DNA from: Ramlibacter sp.
Lineage (GTDB): Bacteria; Pseudomonadota; Gammaproteobacteria; Burkholderiales; Burkholderiaceae_C
Length of the DNA: 64,000 nt
NCBI RefSeq assembly: GCF_028291745.1
Contig: NZ_JAQGNQ010000056.1
Coordinates: forward strand, 62,001 to 126,000
Reading direction: 5' to 3'
Shown here: positions 1 to 9,580 of the stretch, piece by piece
Layout: the number at the start of each line of letters is the position of its first letter
Position numbering within the stretch: position 1 is the first letter of the stretch
Notes under the pieces: generated by a model
What the model was told of the DNA's origin: nothing
The model's input: the letters and a program-made list of their open reading frames with translations, nothing else
The model's database searches: none
Position numbers and translations under genes: made by a program

Positions 1-3000
1 GTCGCCGGCGAAGAAGCGCGCCTGCAACTTGCGGATCCAGTACCAGCACTCGGCAATCGCCAGGTTCGGATTCTCCGAGAAGTGCCGCTCGATTCGGCGC
101 TCGTCGAACTCCTCGTCGTCAAAGCAGCCGAAGCTCGAGGTCGAGCCGCGCAACGTCCGGATCAGCGCGAGCTGCGGCAGCACCAGGTCGATGCCAAGAC
201 CGAAGCGCATCTTCTGCGCGAAAGTCAGGCCGCGCTCGGCCTCGGCCTGGGTCTCATCGAGAGGGTCTCCCGCCGCGAGCCGGTTGGTGTTCACGTGATG
301 GCAGCAGAACGCCGCAAACACGAGGTCACCAACCTGGTTCGCGACCTCGAACGCGCGCCGCACCAGGTCGCGGCCGGTGCGGACATGCTTGGTCCACGGC
401 AAGACGACGTTGCCGAAATTCATGTAGGTCCTGGCCTGGAAGCGCTTCAGCCCGCGCTGCTCGACCAGGTCGTAGCCCAGCCGGCCGAATCGATATCCGG
501 CCTGGTAGTCGTCGAAGTGCGGTCCGGCGAGCAAGCCAAGCGTCGCATAGGCAAAGCATGAGGCGTCGCAGTTGCCGCCCTCGACGCTGAGATTGACGGC
601 CCGGCAGATGACGAGCGAAAGCAGGTTCGCATCCGTGTACCAGGCAGGGGCCGTGAGCTTGGTCAGCACATCCAGGGTGGCGAGGGACGTCCGATCGCTC
701 ATGAAGGGCAGGTCGACCAGCGCCTCGATGGTGCGGTCTCCGAGCGCAGACCAGATCCGCTGGTATTCCCGGCGCGCGTCCTCCGCCGTCGGATGCGGCG
801 ACCAGTCGAAGCCCAAGTGCCGGAGGTAGGCCAGGCCGACCGCCACCGCGCGGCCGCTCTGGTCGAGGGTCAGGTCCACATCGATGCGCAGGCACGCGAC
901 CGACGCGCGTTCGACCGTCGTTGCCGCGCGCTGCGCCAGCGCCGTCAGGCGCTGCTCCGCTTGCGCCAGCGCGCCGGTCAGGAACTCGCATTCGGCCCGG
1001 TCCAGCGCCAGTGCAAATGTGAGCTCGTGGCGCCGCTCCCACGAGTCTTCGGCCAGAAGCGCCGCGCCGGCGACCAGATAGGTGAGCGCCGAGACATAGG
1101 CGGCGGACGCCTTCGCGCGCCGGCCGGCGAGCAGGTTGAGCTCAGCCAGCCGCTCACGCTCGTCCCGCGACGTGATCAGCGCGGTGCCGCGATTGAGCTG
1201 GTTGACGATCTCGAACACGTGCTCGGCGAGCCCGTCCGCCGCCTGGCCGGCCAGCAGCGCGCGGCCGATGCGCAGGTGGACTTCGGCCCGCTGCCCTTCG
1301 GGAATGAGCGAATAGGCCGCCTGCTGAATCCGGTCGTGCAGGAACTTGTAGGAACTCTCCTGGCGGAAGATGAGCCCCGCGTGCACGGCTTCCCGGAATC
1401 CGGCATGCATCTGCGCCGCCGATCCCCCTGCGAGCAGGGTCAGCGTGGCGACTTCGGCGAGGTTGCCCAGGCAGGCGAGCCGCTGCACGGCCTCCTGGGT
1501 GGACGCGGACAAGAGCCGCAGCTTGCCGGCCATCAGCTCCACGACGTTGTCGGTGTAGCTTCTGGCGCGGATGCGATCCACATCCCATTGCCACCCGGGC
1601 GCGGCGGCGTCGAACGCGAGAAGGCCCTCATCGGCGAGGGCCGCGAAGAACTGGATCGCGAAGAACGGATTGCCGCCGGTCTTCTCATGGACCAGGTGCG
1701 CGAGCGCCTGCGCGCGCCGGGGCTCGCAGCGGAGCGCGTCTGAAATGAGCCTGCCCACATCCTCCGCCACCAGAGGCGACAGCACGATCTCGTGCACCGG
1801 CGCGCCGGCGCCGCGAACCACTGCCAGCGTGCGCCTGAGCGGGTGCGCGGCATCGACTTCGTTGTCCCGGTAGGCGCCGACCAGCAGCAGGTGCCGCGCC
1901 TCGGAATGCGTCAGCAGGTGCTCGAGGAGGTCCAGCGTTGCGGCGTCCACCCATTGCAGATCGTCGAGGAACAAGGCGAGCGGGTGCTCCGGTCGCGCGA
2001 AGACGGCAACGAACTGCTGGAACAGCATCTGGAACCGGTTCTTGGCATCCTGCGGTGCCAGCGCCGCGACCGGGGGCTGGGGCCCGAGCACGAGCTCCAG
2101 CTCCGGCACGAGGTTCACGATGAGCTGGCCGTTGGGGCCGAGCGCCTGGAGCAGCGCGTCGCGCCAGAGTGCGAGCTCCGTATCGCTCTGCCCGAGAATC
2201 GACCGGACAATGCTCTGGAACGCCTGGGCCAGCGTTGCGTAAGGAATGTCGCGCTTGTACTGGTCGAACTTGCCGGACGTGAACAGGGCGCGCGACGGCA
2301 CGAGCGCCTTGTGCAGCTCGTTCACGACCGCCGATTTGCCGATGCCCGAATACCCGGAGATGAGCACCAGGGCAGGCGCGCCGGTGGCGACGACCTGATC
2401 GAAGGCGGCTGTGAGCGCCTGGATCTCGCGCTCGCGTCCGTACAAGCGCTCCGGAACGACAAGCCGGTCCGGCATGTCGCTCGTCCCGACGGGGAAGGAA
2501 GCGATGCCTCCCACGGACTCCAGTTCGGCGAGGCAGCGCCTGAGGTCGGCCTCCACGCCGCCGGCTGTCTGGTAGCGCTCCTCACCCAGTTTGGCGAGCA
2601 GCTTGAGGACGATGTCCGACAGCTGTGGCGGAATCTCCGAGCACCGGTCCGCGGGCGGCAGCGGCCGTTTCGCGATGTGCGAATGCACCCACTCCATCGG
2701 GTCCGAGGCGGTGAACGGAAGCCCGCCGGTGAGCATTTCGTAGAGCGTGACGCCCAGCGAATAGAGGTCGCTGCGCGAATCGATGGAGCGGTTCATGCGG
2801 CCCGTCTGCTCGGGCGCCATGTAGGCGAGCGTGCCCGCGAGGGCCTGCGATGCCTCGAGAGGCTGGCGTTCGCGCGGCAGCAGCGACGCGATGCCGAAGC
2901 CCGTGAGCCAGGCCTGCCCGCTCGCGACGTCGACGAGGACGTGGGCCGGCTTGAGGTCCTTGTGCACGAGGCCCCGTTGGTGCATCCGCCCGAGCGCGGC

Positions 3001-3333
3001 CGACAGGCCGATGGCGATGCGCAGGAATTGACGCAACTCCATCGGCTTTCCCACGAGGCTGTCCAGTGGCTCGCCGCCCGTGTCCTTGAGCACGAGGACA
3101 GGCCGGACGCCGTGGCGGGCGAGCGCGAGCGGCTGGGCCGCCCATGCGGGCTCGAGCTCGGCCGCGAGCGTGTATTCGTGCTCGAGCCGTTGCAGGCAGC
3201 GGGGCGCCGGTTGTTCGGCGGCGGGAGCCAACACCAGGACGGGGAACGGGTAGCCCTCATACCGGCCACGGTAGAGAGTGAACTCGTGGTCGTTCCGCAG
3301 AGGCTCGAGCACGTACGCGGACTGCTCGCTCAT
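1..3333 (-). CDS. Giant Ser/Thr kinase-like / AAA ATPase signalling protein, C-terminus beyond window
   Basis: Open for 1111 codons to the window edge. Residues 1-260 are a protein-kinase-like domain with HKDLKP (about 124-129), APEQ (about 173-176) and a DLYSLG segment, but the DFG triad reads GFG (about 145-147) and no clear glycine loop is visible. An AAA-type ATPase follows, with Walker A GYSGIGKS near residue 330 and a Walker-B-like LALFLDDLQWVD. A long helical, TPR-like region fills the rest. This is the architecture of the 1700-1900-residue trifunctional kinase/ATPase/GAF-histidine kinase family, so a GAF domain and histidine kinase probably lie left of the window (inference). The GFG in place of DFG is also common in that family as I recall it, so kinase activity is uncertain. 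The ATG at 3333 has a GAGG about 9 bases upstream. Confidence 0.9.
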   Translation of the reverse strand, partial: MSEQSAYVLEPLRNDHEFTLYRGRYEGYPFPVLVLAPAAEQPAPRCLQRLEHEYTLAAELEPAWAAQPLALARHGVRPVLVLKDTGGEPLDSLVGKPMELRQFLRIAIGLSAALGRMHQRGLVHKDLKPAHVLVDVASGQAWLTGFGIASLLPRERQPLEASQALAGTLAYMAPEQTGRMNRSIDSRSDLYSLGVTLYEMLTGGLPFTASDPMEWVHSHIAKRPLPPADRCSEIPPQLSDIVLKLLAKLGEERYQTAGGVEADLRRCLAELESVGGIASFPVGTSDMPDRLVVPERLYGREREIQALTAAFDQVVATGAPALVLISGYSGIGKSAVVNELHKALVPSRALFTSGKFDQYKRDIPYATLAQAFQSIVRSILGQSDTELALWRDALLQALGPNGQLIVNLVPELELVLGPQPPVAALAPQDAKNRFQMLFQQFVAVFARPEHPLALFLDDLQWVDAATLDLLEHLLTHSEARHLLLVGAYRDNEVDAAHPLRRTLAVVRGAGAPVHEIVLSPLVAEDVGRLISDALRCEPRRAQALAHLVHEKTGGNPFFAIQFFAALADEGLLAFDAAAPGWQWDVDRIRARSYTDNVVELMAGKLRLLSASTQEAVQRLACLGNLAEVATLTLLAGGSAAQMHAGFREAVHAGLIFRQESSYKFLHDRIQQAAYSLIPEGQRAEVHLRIGRALLAGQAADGLAEHVFEIVNQLNRGTALITSRDERERLAELNLLAGRRAKASAAYVSALTYLVAGAALLAEDSWERRHELTFALALDRAECEFLTGALAQAEQRLTALAQRAATTVERASVACLRIDVDLTLDQSGRAVAVGLAYLRHLGFDWSPHPTAEDARREYQRIWSALGDRTIEALVDLPFMSDRTSLATLDVLTKLTAPAWYTDANLLSLVICRAVNLSVEGGNCDASCFAYATLGLLAGPHFDDYQAGYRFGRLGYDLVEQRGLKRFQARTYMNFGNVVLPWTKHVRTGRDLVRRAFEVANQVGDLVFAAFCCHHVNTNRLAAGDPLDETQAEAERGLTFAQKMRFGLGIDLVLPQLALIRTLRGSTSSFGCFDDEEFDERRIERHFSENPNLAIAECWYWIRKLQARFFAGD

Positions 3334-3503
3334 GGAGGGAACCTCGCGTGCTGAGTGCTCAGGGCGGTCATTCTGTCATCCATCGCCCCTGCCGCCAAGC
3401 CGGCGCGCACTGCACCTGACATGCAAGCGCGCCGAGCCGAAACGCGATCATCGCGCCTGCGCCGGACAATGTCCTGGTCGACGCTCGATACAAAGGAACG
3501 CGC

Positions 3504-3860
3504 ATGCAATCCCATCTCCGCCCTGCCCGCGCCCGGCGCGCGGCGCTGTTCGCACTGCTGCTCGCCGCCGGCGCCACAGCGCTTGCCGCAAGTTCAGGGG
3601 AAACGGCTTTCCTCGCCGACAATCATGCCGCGATGATGAAGATGATGAAGGCCATGCAGGTCAAACCTTCCGGCGACGTCGACGCGGACTTCGTCGCGAT
3701 GATGGTGCCGCATCACCAGGGCGCGGTCGACATGGCCCGATCCGAACTGCGCTACGGTCGCAACGCGCAGTTGCGGCATATCGCGCAAGACATCATCACC
3801 GCGCAGCAACAGCAGATCCCGGCGATGCAGGAGGCCCTGGCGCAGAAGGCGCCGAGATAG
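3504..3860 (+). CDS. DUF305 family periplasmic protein
   Basis: 118 residues with an Ala/Leu-rich signal peptide (about 1-29). The DUF305 signature MVPHHQGAVDMA lies at residues 67-78, with further His and Met residues at 41-51 (DNHAAMMKMMKAM). DUF305 proteins are small, secreted, helical proteins with ferritin-like His/Met-rich helices, often linked to copper or other metal stress. Metal binding is inferred here from those residues only. An AAAGGA precedes the ATG. It stands alone between the giant kinase (divergent) and the convergent channel gene that ends 45 bases downstream. Confidence 0.88.
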   Translation: MQSHLRPARARRAALFALLLAAGATALAASSGETAFLADNHAAMMKMMKAMQVKPSGDVDADFVAMMVPHHQGAVDMARSELRYGRNAQLRHIAQDIITAQQQQIPAMQEALAQKAPR

Positions 3861-3905
3861 GCAACCGCCTTCGCAGGCGCTCCAGCACGGGTCCGGCAGG
3901 CTCAC

Positions 3906-4904
3906 TCATGGAGGACTGCTCGGATCCGGCTGGATCATCGGCGTGCCCTGCTGCGTGTGGATCCTCGGCAGCAAGCGTCCCTGGAACATGAGACGCACGG
4001 TCGCGATTGCGATCAGTCCGACCACGATGTTGGCGGCGACGAAGAGATACGGCGCGATCGTCCCGACGGCGCCCGTGGCCCCGCGCTCCACCATGGCAAG
4101 CGGTGCGGTGGCCAGCGCGGTCGCGCCGAAGGTGAAGGCCCAGTAGGAAGGTGCAAAGGGTTGCTGGCGGATCCAGGGCAGCAAACGCAGCATCAGGACG
4201 GCCTGCAGCAAGCCATACCCCAGCATGGCATAAGCGAACGGGTCGGGCGCACCGGGCGTCACGCTCAGATAGGCAACCGCTCCGACCACCGGCGGGGCGA
4301 GCTGGATGCCAAGGGTTGGGCGCAGTGCAGCGGGCATGCTGGCCACGGTGTACAGCCGATGCAGCAGCACGGATTCGATCGAGAGCCAGGAAAACAGTCC
4401 GGCGCCGAACGCGAGCCGCCCCCAATCGCCATGCCCGAACGCAGCAGCGGCCGTCGCCGTGACGAAGATGCCGGCGACTGCCGGGAGATAGAGGACCGGG
4501 GTCGTCGTGGCGGGATCGCGGCCGCCTTGCCACAGGATGCCGGTTCGCCAGACCGCGAAAGCGATCGTGAAGGCCGCTCCGAGAATGAAAAGGATCTGCG
4601 CGGCGAGCCGCGAGTACGCAAGAGCGGCCGTGGCGACCAGCATGGTCGAGACGCCGATGAGGCCCACGAAGCAACACTGGACCGGATGCCCCAGCTCTTG
4701 CAGCGCATCCGCGCGCGCATGCATCCACTTGGCCGCATAAAGCGCCAGCAGCAGCAACCAGGTGACAGCGGCCAGGAGCATCAGGATTTCACCGACGACT
4801 CCTGGCATGCCCCAGACGTGCGCCGCATGACGCCACGCGCCGCCCAGCCCGGCGAGCCCCAGGACGATCCCGAAGTACGAGGCCGGCACGGCGATGGCTC
4901 CCAC
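3906..4904 (-). CDS. tehA: TehA/SLAC1-family (TDT) anion channel or exporter
   Basis: 332 residues, almost entirely hydrophobic, consistent with the ten-helix TDT fold (TehA, plant SLAC1, fungal Ssu1). The GTG start at 4904 has a CGGAGG Shine-Dalgarno 6 bases away and follows the catalase stop by two bases; the same frame stays open further upstream only because it runs over the catalase gene. Family members move tellurite, dicarboxylates, nitrate/chloride or sulfite. Being last in a run with a sulfite dehydrogenase makes a sulfite permease or exporter the most attractive role, but the substrate cannot be read from the sequence. Confidence 0.88.
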   Translation of the reverse strand: MGAIAVPASYFGIVLGLAGLGGAWRHAAHVWGMPGVVGEILMLLAAVTWLLLLALYAAKWMHARADALQELGHPVQCCFVGLIGVSTMLVATAALAYSRLAAQILFILGAAFTIAFAVWRTGILWQGGRDPATTTPVLYLPAVAGIFVTATAAAAFGHGDWGRLAFGAGLFSWLSIESVLLHRLYTVASMPAALRPTLGIQLAPPVVGAVAYLSVTPGAPDPFAYAMLGYGLLQAVLMLRLLPWIRQQPFAPSYWAFTFGATALATAPLAMVERGATGAVGTIAPYLFVAANIVVGLIAIATVRLMFQGRLLPRIHTQQGTPMIQPDPSSPP

Positions 4905-4906
4905 GG

Positions 4907-6475
4907 TCAGCCTCCGGTGGCGTCCCTGGCGACAGTGACGGCGACGGCGCTGGCGAAGCGATCGACTGTCTCCGTGGCGCCGAACTTGCCCTTCGCCGTC
5001 ATCAGCCCCGCCGCGACGCCGCCGATCGTGATTTCCGATGGATCCTTCAAGGCGCGCGCCACGCCATCGCCATAGGCCGGATCGGCCCTCCTGCAGTTCG
5101 CCACATGTCTTTCCTGGACCTCCCGGGAGGCGCCGTTCATCGCACGCGCGGTGTTGTCGAACAGCAGCTGCTTCTGTTCGGGCGTCATCTTGCGAAAGAG
5201 ATTGCCCGGTTGCTCCCAGTGATCCTCTTCCAGGCGGTGGTCGTAGTGGCGGGCGTCGCCTTCGAGCGCGAGCGGCGGCTCCGCGTACTCGGGCTGGTTG
5301 TCCCACAATCCCGCGCTGTTCGGGTGATAGGACGTGGTTGCTCCCAGGTTTCCATCCGTGCGCATCTGGCCATCGCGGTGATAGGAATGCACCGGACACT
5401 TCGGCGCGTTGACCGGGATGTGGTTGAAGTTGACGCCCAGGCGATAACGCTGCGTGTCGCCATACGAGAACAGCCGCGCCTGGAGCATCTTGTCGGGAGA
5501 GAAGCCGATCCCGGGAACCACGTTCGCCGGCGAAAAGGCCGCCTGTTCCACCTCCGCGAAGTAGTTGTCCGGATAGCGATCGAGCTCCATCACGCCCACT
5601 TCGATCAGCGGATAGTCGCCCTTGGGCCAGACCTTGGTCAGGTCGAAGGGATTGTGCTTGTGGGTCCTGGCCTGCTGCTCCGTCATGACCTGGATGAAGA
5701 GCGTCCAGCGCGGAAAGTCGCCACGGTCGATGGCCTGCAGCAGATCCCGGCCGTGGGTCTCCCGGTCGTTCGCCACCAGCGCCGCGGCGGCCTCGTCCGT
5801 GAGGTTCTCGATTCCCTGCTGCGAACGGAAGTGGAACTTCACCCAGCTGCGCTCATTCCTTGCGTCGATCATCGAATAGGTATGGCTGCCGAAGCCATGC
5901 ATGTGCCGGAACGACCTGGGAATGCCACGGTCGGACATGACGACGGTCACCTGGTGCAGTGCCTCCGGCAACAGGCTCCAGAAGTCCCAGTTGTTGTGGG
6001 CGCTGCGCAGCCCGGTGCGGGGGTCACGCTTGATGGCGTGATTGAGGTCGGAGAAACGCAGGGGATCGCGGAAGAAGAACACCGGCGTGTTGTTGCCGAC
6101 GATGTCCCAGTTGCCGTCCTCGGTGTAGAACTTGACGGCAAACCCGCGGATGTCGCGCTCCGCATCGGCGGCGCCGCGTTCCCCGGCGACGGTCGAGAAG
6201 CGCGCGAACATGGGCGTCTGCTTGCCGATCGCCGAAAACATGGACGCCTTGGTGTACCTGGTGATGTCGTGCGTCACCCTGAAGGTGCCATGTGCGCCCC
6301 AGCCCTTGGCATGCATCCGCCGCTCGGGAATGACCTCGCGATCGAAATGCGCGAGCTTCTCGATCAGCCAGATGTCCTGGAGCAGGGCCGGACCACGAGG
6401 GCCGGCCGTCAGGATGTTCGTGTTGTCCGGTACGGGAGCACCGGTTGCATTGGTGAAGCGTTCGGGATTCGACAT
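4907..6475 (-). CDS. Catalase (monofunctional haem, clade 3 type)
   Basis: 522 residues. The distal haem His lies in [13 protein letters not shown] (His about 55), the distal Asn in [12 protein letters not shown], and the proximal haem Tyr in [14 protein letters not shown] (about 338), so all catalytic residues are present. No export signal is visible, so it is probably cytoplasmic. The ATG at 6475 was chosen because AAGGAA lies 6-8 bases upstream; an in-frame ATG at 6490 and a much longer open frame to 6802 lack support and overlap the cytochrome gene. It sits 17 bases after that cytochrome and 2 bases before the TDT channel, so it is probably cotranscribed with the sulfite-dehydrogenase-like genes. 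Confidence 0.96.
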   Translation of the reverse strand: MSNPERFTNATGAPVPDNTNILTAGPRGPALLQDIWLIEKLAHFDREVIPERRMHAKGWGAHGTFRVTHDITRYTKASMFSAIGKQTPMFARFSTVAGERGAADAERDIRGFAVKFYTEDGNWDIVGNNTPVFFFRDPLRFSDLNHAIKRDPRTGLRSAHNNWDFWSLLPEALHQVTVVMSDRGIPRSFRHMHGFGSHTYSMIDARNERSWVKFHFRSQQGIENLTDEAAAALVANDRETHGRDLLQAIDRGDFPRWTLFIQVMTEQQARTHKHNPFDLTKVWPKGDYPLIEVGVMELDRYPDNYFAEVEQAAFSPANVVPGIGFSPDKMLQARLFSYGDTQRYRLGVNFNHIPVNAPKCPVHSYHRDGQMRTDGNLGATTSYHPNSAGLWDNQPEYAEPPLALEGDARHYDHRLEEDHWEQPGNLFRKMTPEQKQLLFDNTARAMNGASREVQERHVANCRRADPAYGDGVARALKDPSEITIGGVAAGLMTAKGKFGATETVDRFASAVAVTVARDATGG

Positions 6476-6492
6476 TGGTTTCCTTGTCATGA

Positions 6493-6882
6493 CTAGTTGC
6501 GGCCAACGCTTGCTTGTAAGTACCTGGCCAGCGCCTCGACCTGATCCGCCGGCAGCGGAGCGTCGTAAGAACTGCGCATCTTTTCGATCTCGCCCTTCCA
6601 TTGATCCTGCGTGAGCGGCGGTTGGCGCAGGACCATGCCCGCCGAGTGGCAAAGGAGGCATTGCGCATTGGCGACGTCCGCGCCGCTTGCGGCCGGGAAC
6701 CGGGCTTCGCTCGTGGGCAGTTCGACGCTGAGCCTGGTCCAGGCCGCGTCGGCTGCCGTCTGCGCGCCCTCCACCGAGGGTGCGGCATCGGCGCCCATCC
6801 ACAGCAGGCCGCCCGCGACCACCAGGACAAAGATGGGAGACAGCACTGCGTCCAAGGCAGCATTGCGCAGCTTCGCATTCAT
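6493..6882 (-). CDS. sorB: Small cytochrome c, SorB-like subunit of sulfite dehydrogenase
   Basis: 129 residues: an N-terminal hydrophobic segment (about 13-30, signal or membrane anchor), then one haem c site CLLCH (Cys75, Cys78, His79) and a C-terminal helix typical of class I cytochromes. It begins 16 bases after the molybdenum enzyme gene, the arrangement of sorAB in which SorB takes electrons from the Moco subunit. The ATG at 6882 has GAGGGA 6-7 bases upstream. The sulfite role is inferred from this pairing; other periplasmic Moco oxidases also have small cytochrome partners. Confidence 0.85.
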   Translation of the reverse strand: MNAKLRNAALDAVLSPIFVLVVAGGLLWMGADAAPSVEGAQTAADAAWTRLSVELPTSEARFPAASGADVANAQCLLCHSAGMVLRQPPLTQDQWKGEIEKMRSSYDAPLPADQVEALARYLQASVGRN

Positions 6883-6898
6883 GATCGTCCCTCGCCGC

Positions 6899-8143
6899 CT
6901 AGCCCGCCCGCACGGACACCGACTCGATTGCGTTGCGCTGGAAGCCCGACGGGTTCCAGTTGGCCTGGGCGGGCTGCGCAATGCCTTGCGTGTTGATCGC
7001 CTTGACCATCAGCGTGTGCGCGCCGGGCGACGACAGGCGCAACGGGATTTCCCACTGCCGGAAGCCGTACTTTCCATGGTCGGGCCCAAGCCGCGCTTCC
7101 TGCCAGCGGCCGCCCGCATCGGCGGAGAACATCACCTTTGCCAACCCGGTGTCGCCGCCGAAGGCGATGCCGCGCACGCTCGTCGTTCGTCCCGGCGCCA
7201 GCAAGGCGCCGTCCTTGACATTGGTGAAGAACGAGCGCGGCGGCATCCGGTTGATGGGCACCATGTTCACTCCCTGCTGTCCGGGCGCCATGTTGGCGAA
7301 CGGCGTGTCGGGAATCACGTAGGCCCGGGTCATCCAGAAGTTGTCGTCCGGTTGGGCCAGCACCTCGATGTCGGCCAGCATCTTGACCCAGTAGGTGGCG
7401 TACCACCCGGGCACGACCAAGCGCAGCGGGAAGCCATTCACCAGCGGCAGGTGCTCGCCGTTCATGGCGTAGGCGATCATGACCTCGCCGTCACGCGCAT
7501 GGTCGATGGCGAGCGACTTCATGAAGTCGGGCGTCTGCGGCAGCAGGCCCGTGTCCAGACCATTGAAGCGAGCCTGCAGGGCCCCGCCCTTGACCCCCGC
7601 GCGATCGAGCACGTCCTTCAGCCGCACCCCTCGCCAGAGGGCGTTGCCCATCGCCCCGTTGGCCCATTGGCCGCCAGGCACGCGGGGGCTGAAGAACCCG
7701 CGCGAGTTTCCCGAGCACTGGTTGACGGCGGCCATCTCGAACGGCTCGAACTCGCGCACGAGTTGATCGAGTGTCAACGCCAGCGGCCGCTGTACTTGCC
7801 CCCGGACCTTGAGGCGGAAGGTGGCGGGATCGACCGTGCCGGGGATATTGGGCAGGTGCCAGCGCACGTAGAAGCGGTCGTTGGGCGTGAACACGCCCCG
7901 GTCGAAGACTTCCCAGGGCGTTTCGAGCAGCGGTGGTCGCGTGCGTTGCAGCAGCAGCTCGCCCTTCTGCGGGAAATTCGCAACCAGTTCGCGCCGGCCG
8001 TTGGCAAAGGGAAGCTCGGCGAATGACGCCGCCCTCGCCGGCCCGGCCGACGCGCCGAACAGCCCCGCCAGACCGGCGCCGCCCACGCCCTCGAGGAATC
8101 GCCGCCGGGCCAGCCGCGCCGGCGTCAAGTTGGATTGCGGCAT
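6899..8143 (-). CDS. sorA: Periplasmic molybdenum oxidoreductase, SorA-like sulfite dehydrogenase
   Basis: 414 residues with a twin-arginine signal (ARRRFLEGVG) ending near the Ala-rich GPARA. The Moco-binding core carries the invariant Cys in NQCSGNSRGFF (Cys about 141), and a C-terminal dimerisation-like domain follows, as in the sulfite oxidase family. SorA oxidises sulfite to sulfate in the periplasm and passes electrons to SorB. The ATG at 8143 follows GGAGA by 7 bases. The YedY/MsrP branch has a similar fold but a different gene partner; the SorB-type cytochrome next door favours SorA. Substrate is not proven by sequence. Confidence 0.87.
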   Translation of the reverse strand: MPQSNLTPARLARRRFLEGVGGAGLAGLFGASAGPARAASFAELPFANGRRELVANFPQKGELLLQRTRPPLLETPWEVFDRGVFTPNDRFYVRWHLPNIPGTVDPATFRLKVRGQVQRPLALTLDQLVREFEPFEMAAVNQCSGNSRGFFSPRVPGGQWANGAMGNALWRGVRLKDVLDRAGVKGGALQARFNGLDTGLLPQTPDFMKSLAIDHARDGEVMIAYAMNGEHLPLVNGFPLRLVVPGWYATYWVKMLADIEVLAQPDDNFWMTRAYVIPDTPFANMAPGQQGVNMVPINRMPPRSFFTNVKDGALLAPGRTTSVRGIAFGGDTGLAKVMFSADAGGRWQEARLGPDHGKYGFRQWEIPLRLSSPGAHTLMVKAINTQGIAQPAQANWNPSGFQRNAIESVSVRAG

Positions 8144-8178
8144 CGCATCGTCTCCAGCATCAGGTCGAACGACCCGTG

Positions 8179-8874
8179 CTAGCCCACCCACCGCGAACCG
8201 CGGATGAGACTGCAGAAGTTCGCGCGCCGGAAGTTCGGCTCCTTGTCCGCCAGCACATCGGCCTTCACGTTGCCGAAGGTCGAACCGGGCTTGTGCCTGA
8301 TGCCGTCGTAGAAGGCCTGGATGATGTCTTCCTTGAAGTGCTCGGTGCGCGGAAACGCCGCGACGATCGCCTCGCGTTCGGCGTCGGAGAATTCCGCGTA
8401 GGCGATGCCGAGTACATCCATCTCGACACCGCTGGTCAACAACGCAACCACCGGATGCATGTGCTGGGGGATGCCGGGCGTGGTGTGGAGTGCGATCGAA
8501 GTCCACACCGTGTCGATGTCCTGCCGGGAGATCCCGTGGCTGCGAAGGAACTCGCGGGCGGCGTTGGCGCCGTCGACCTCGAATCGCTCGGTCGCGCTGC
8601 TGTGTTCCGGAGTCAGGCCCATGTCATGGAACAGGGCACTCACATACAGCAGTTCCTGATCGAAGGCGAGGCCCTTGCGCTTGCCGGCTGCACAGGCAAA
8701 GCAATAAACGCGGCATGAATGATTGAACAGGAGGACGCTCTCCGTGTCGCGAACCAGTTCGGTCGCCTCGCGCGTCAACTTGCTGTCGGGAATGGTTACG
8801 CCGGAGGGGAGGGAGAGCGACGCTTCCCGGACGATAGCGTTGGTGTGCATTGCAGTTCGTGTGGCCACGATCAT
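8179..8874 (-). CDS. HD-domain hydrolase (cyanamide-hydratase-like family)
   Basis: About 231 residues. Metal-binding HD signature residues are visible: NHSCR near the start of the domain, ALFHDMG, and IALHT. The LLFNHSCRVY...FEVDGAN...ALHT pattern resembles the HD family that includes cyanamide hydratase. It is first in the run leading to sorAB-catalase-TDT, 35 bases before sorA. The start is uncertain: ATG 8874 or ATG 8850 are possible, neither has a good Shine-Dalgarno, and the frame is open to 8967. A TTGAAACG element lies about 45 bases upstream. The reaction is unknown; hydration of a small toxic compound is a guess from the family. Confidence 0.78.
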   Translation of the reverse strand: MIVATRTAMHTNAIVREASLSLPSGVTIPDSKLTREATELVRDTESVLLFNHSCRVYCFACAAGKRKGLAFDQELLYVSALFHDMGLTPEHSSATERFEVDGANAAREFLRSHGISRQDIDTVWTSIALHTTPGIPQHMHPVVALLTSGVEMDVLGIAYAEFSDAEREAIVAAFPRTEHFKEDIIQAFYDGIRHKPGSTFGNVKADVLADKEPNFRRANFCSLIRGSRWVG

Positions 8875-9142
8875 GTTGTCGGGGAGTGCAAGAGTGGGCC
8901 CGCACGGTGGCGAAACCGTTTCAAGTCGCCGCTCGATGACCACGAACGTAATGAACAGCGCTGCCACTGCAACAGGGGACTTCGCACATGCGGCACGATG
9001 GCCCTCTCCAGCGCCAGAGGCGAGGGGCGGGCCACGGGATTTGTTACGCAGCGACGCAACACCTTCATGCGCCCTCCAGGTTTCATGGACACCATGTTCA
9101 CCGCGCGCATGGCTTCACTGCGCGCCGCAAAGGACCAGAACC

Positions 9143-9580
9143 ATGAATGAAGATTCCTTGCCAGCAACGGCGCCCGGCATGGGCGGCGAACCGCCGGAAC
9201 ACGCCATCCCCGACCTGATCGGCCAGGTCTACGAGGTGGCGGCGCCCACGGAGCGCGGGCGGATGCTGGAGCTGCTGATGCGGCCGCTGGGCGTGCTCTC
9301 GCTGGTCGCCATCGCCCATGGCATCTTTGCGGCCATCCGGTTTCGCAGCGGCCGTGAGTTCCACATCCAGCTCGACGAGCTCGGGCGGGTGCAGGCCGGC
9401 GACGTCGTCGCGCTGGCGCAGCATGTGCAGCAAGTCAGCGTGGAAGCGATCGACAGCCTCGCGCAGCTGCTCGCAAGCTCGCCGCAGCTGGCGGCGTCGG
9501 CAACCGCGGCCCTGCTGCTGGCAACGCTGGTCAAGCGCATCCGCGCCAGGATGGCGCATTCAGGAACGCGCGACGACTGA
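9143..9580 (+). CDS. Conserved hypothetical protein with one membrane segment
   Basis: 145 residues, not recognised as a named family. A soluble acidic N-terminus (1-40) is followed by a hydrophobic helix (about 47-62), an amphipathic stretch rich in Gln/Val (85-110), and a second Ala/Leu-rich helix (about 115-130) ending in basic residues. The ATG follows AAAGGA by 6 bases. Its last 50 bases overlap, on the opposite strand, the decayed tail of an alpha/beta hydrolase gene. No neighbour suggests a function. Confidence 0.72.
   Translation: MNEDSLPATAPGMGGEPPEHAIPDLIGQVYEVAAPTERGRMLELLMRPLGVLSLVAIAHGIFAAIRFRSGREFHIQLDELGRVQAGDVVALAQHVQQVSVEAIDSLAQLLASSPQLAASATAALLLATLVKRIRARMAHSGTRDD

Noticed and set aside
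1792..3354. Long plus-strand frame (about 520 codons) opposite the kinase/ATPase gene
   Set aside because: It is the complement of the real gene in GC-rich DNA: Arg/Gly/His/Gln-rich product with no domain, while the minus strand carries intact kinase and Walker motifs.
4907..6802. Catalase with a 109-residue N-terminal extension
   Set aside because: The extension overlaps the cytochrome gene and has no ribosome site; the ATG at 6475 does.
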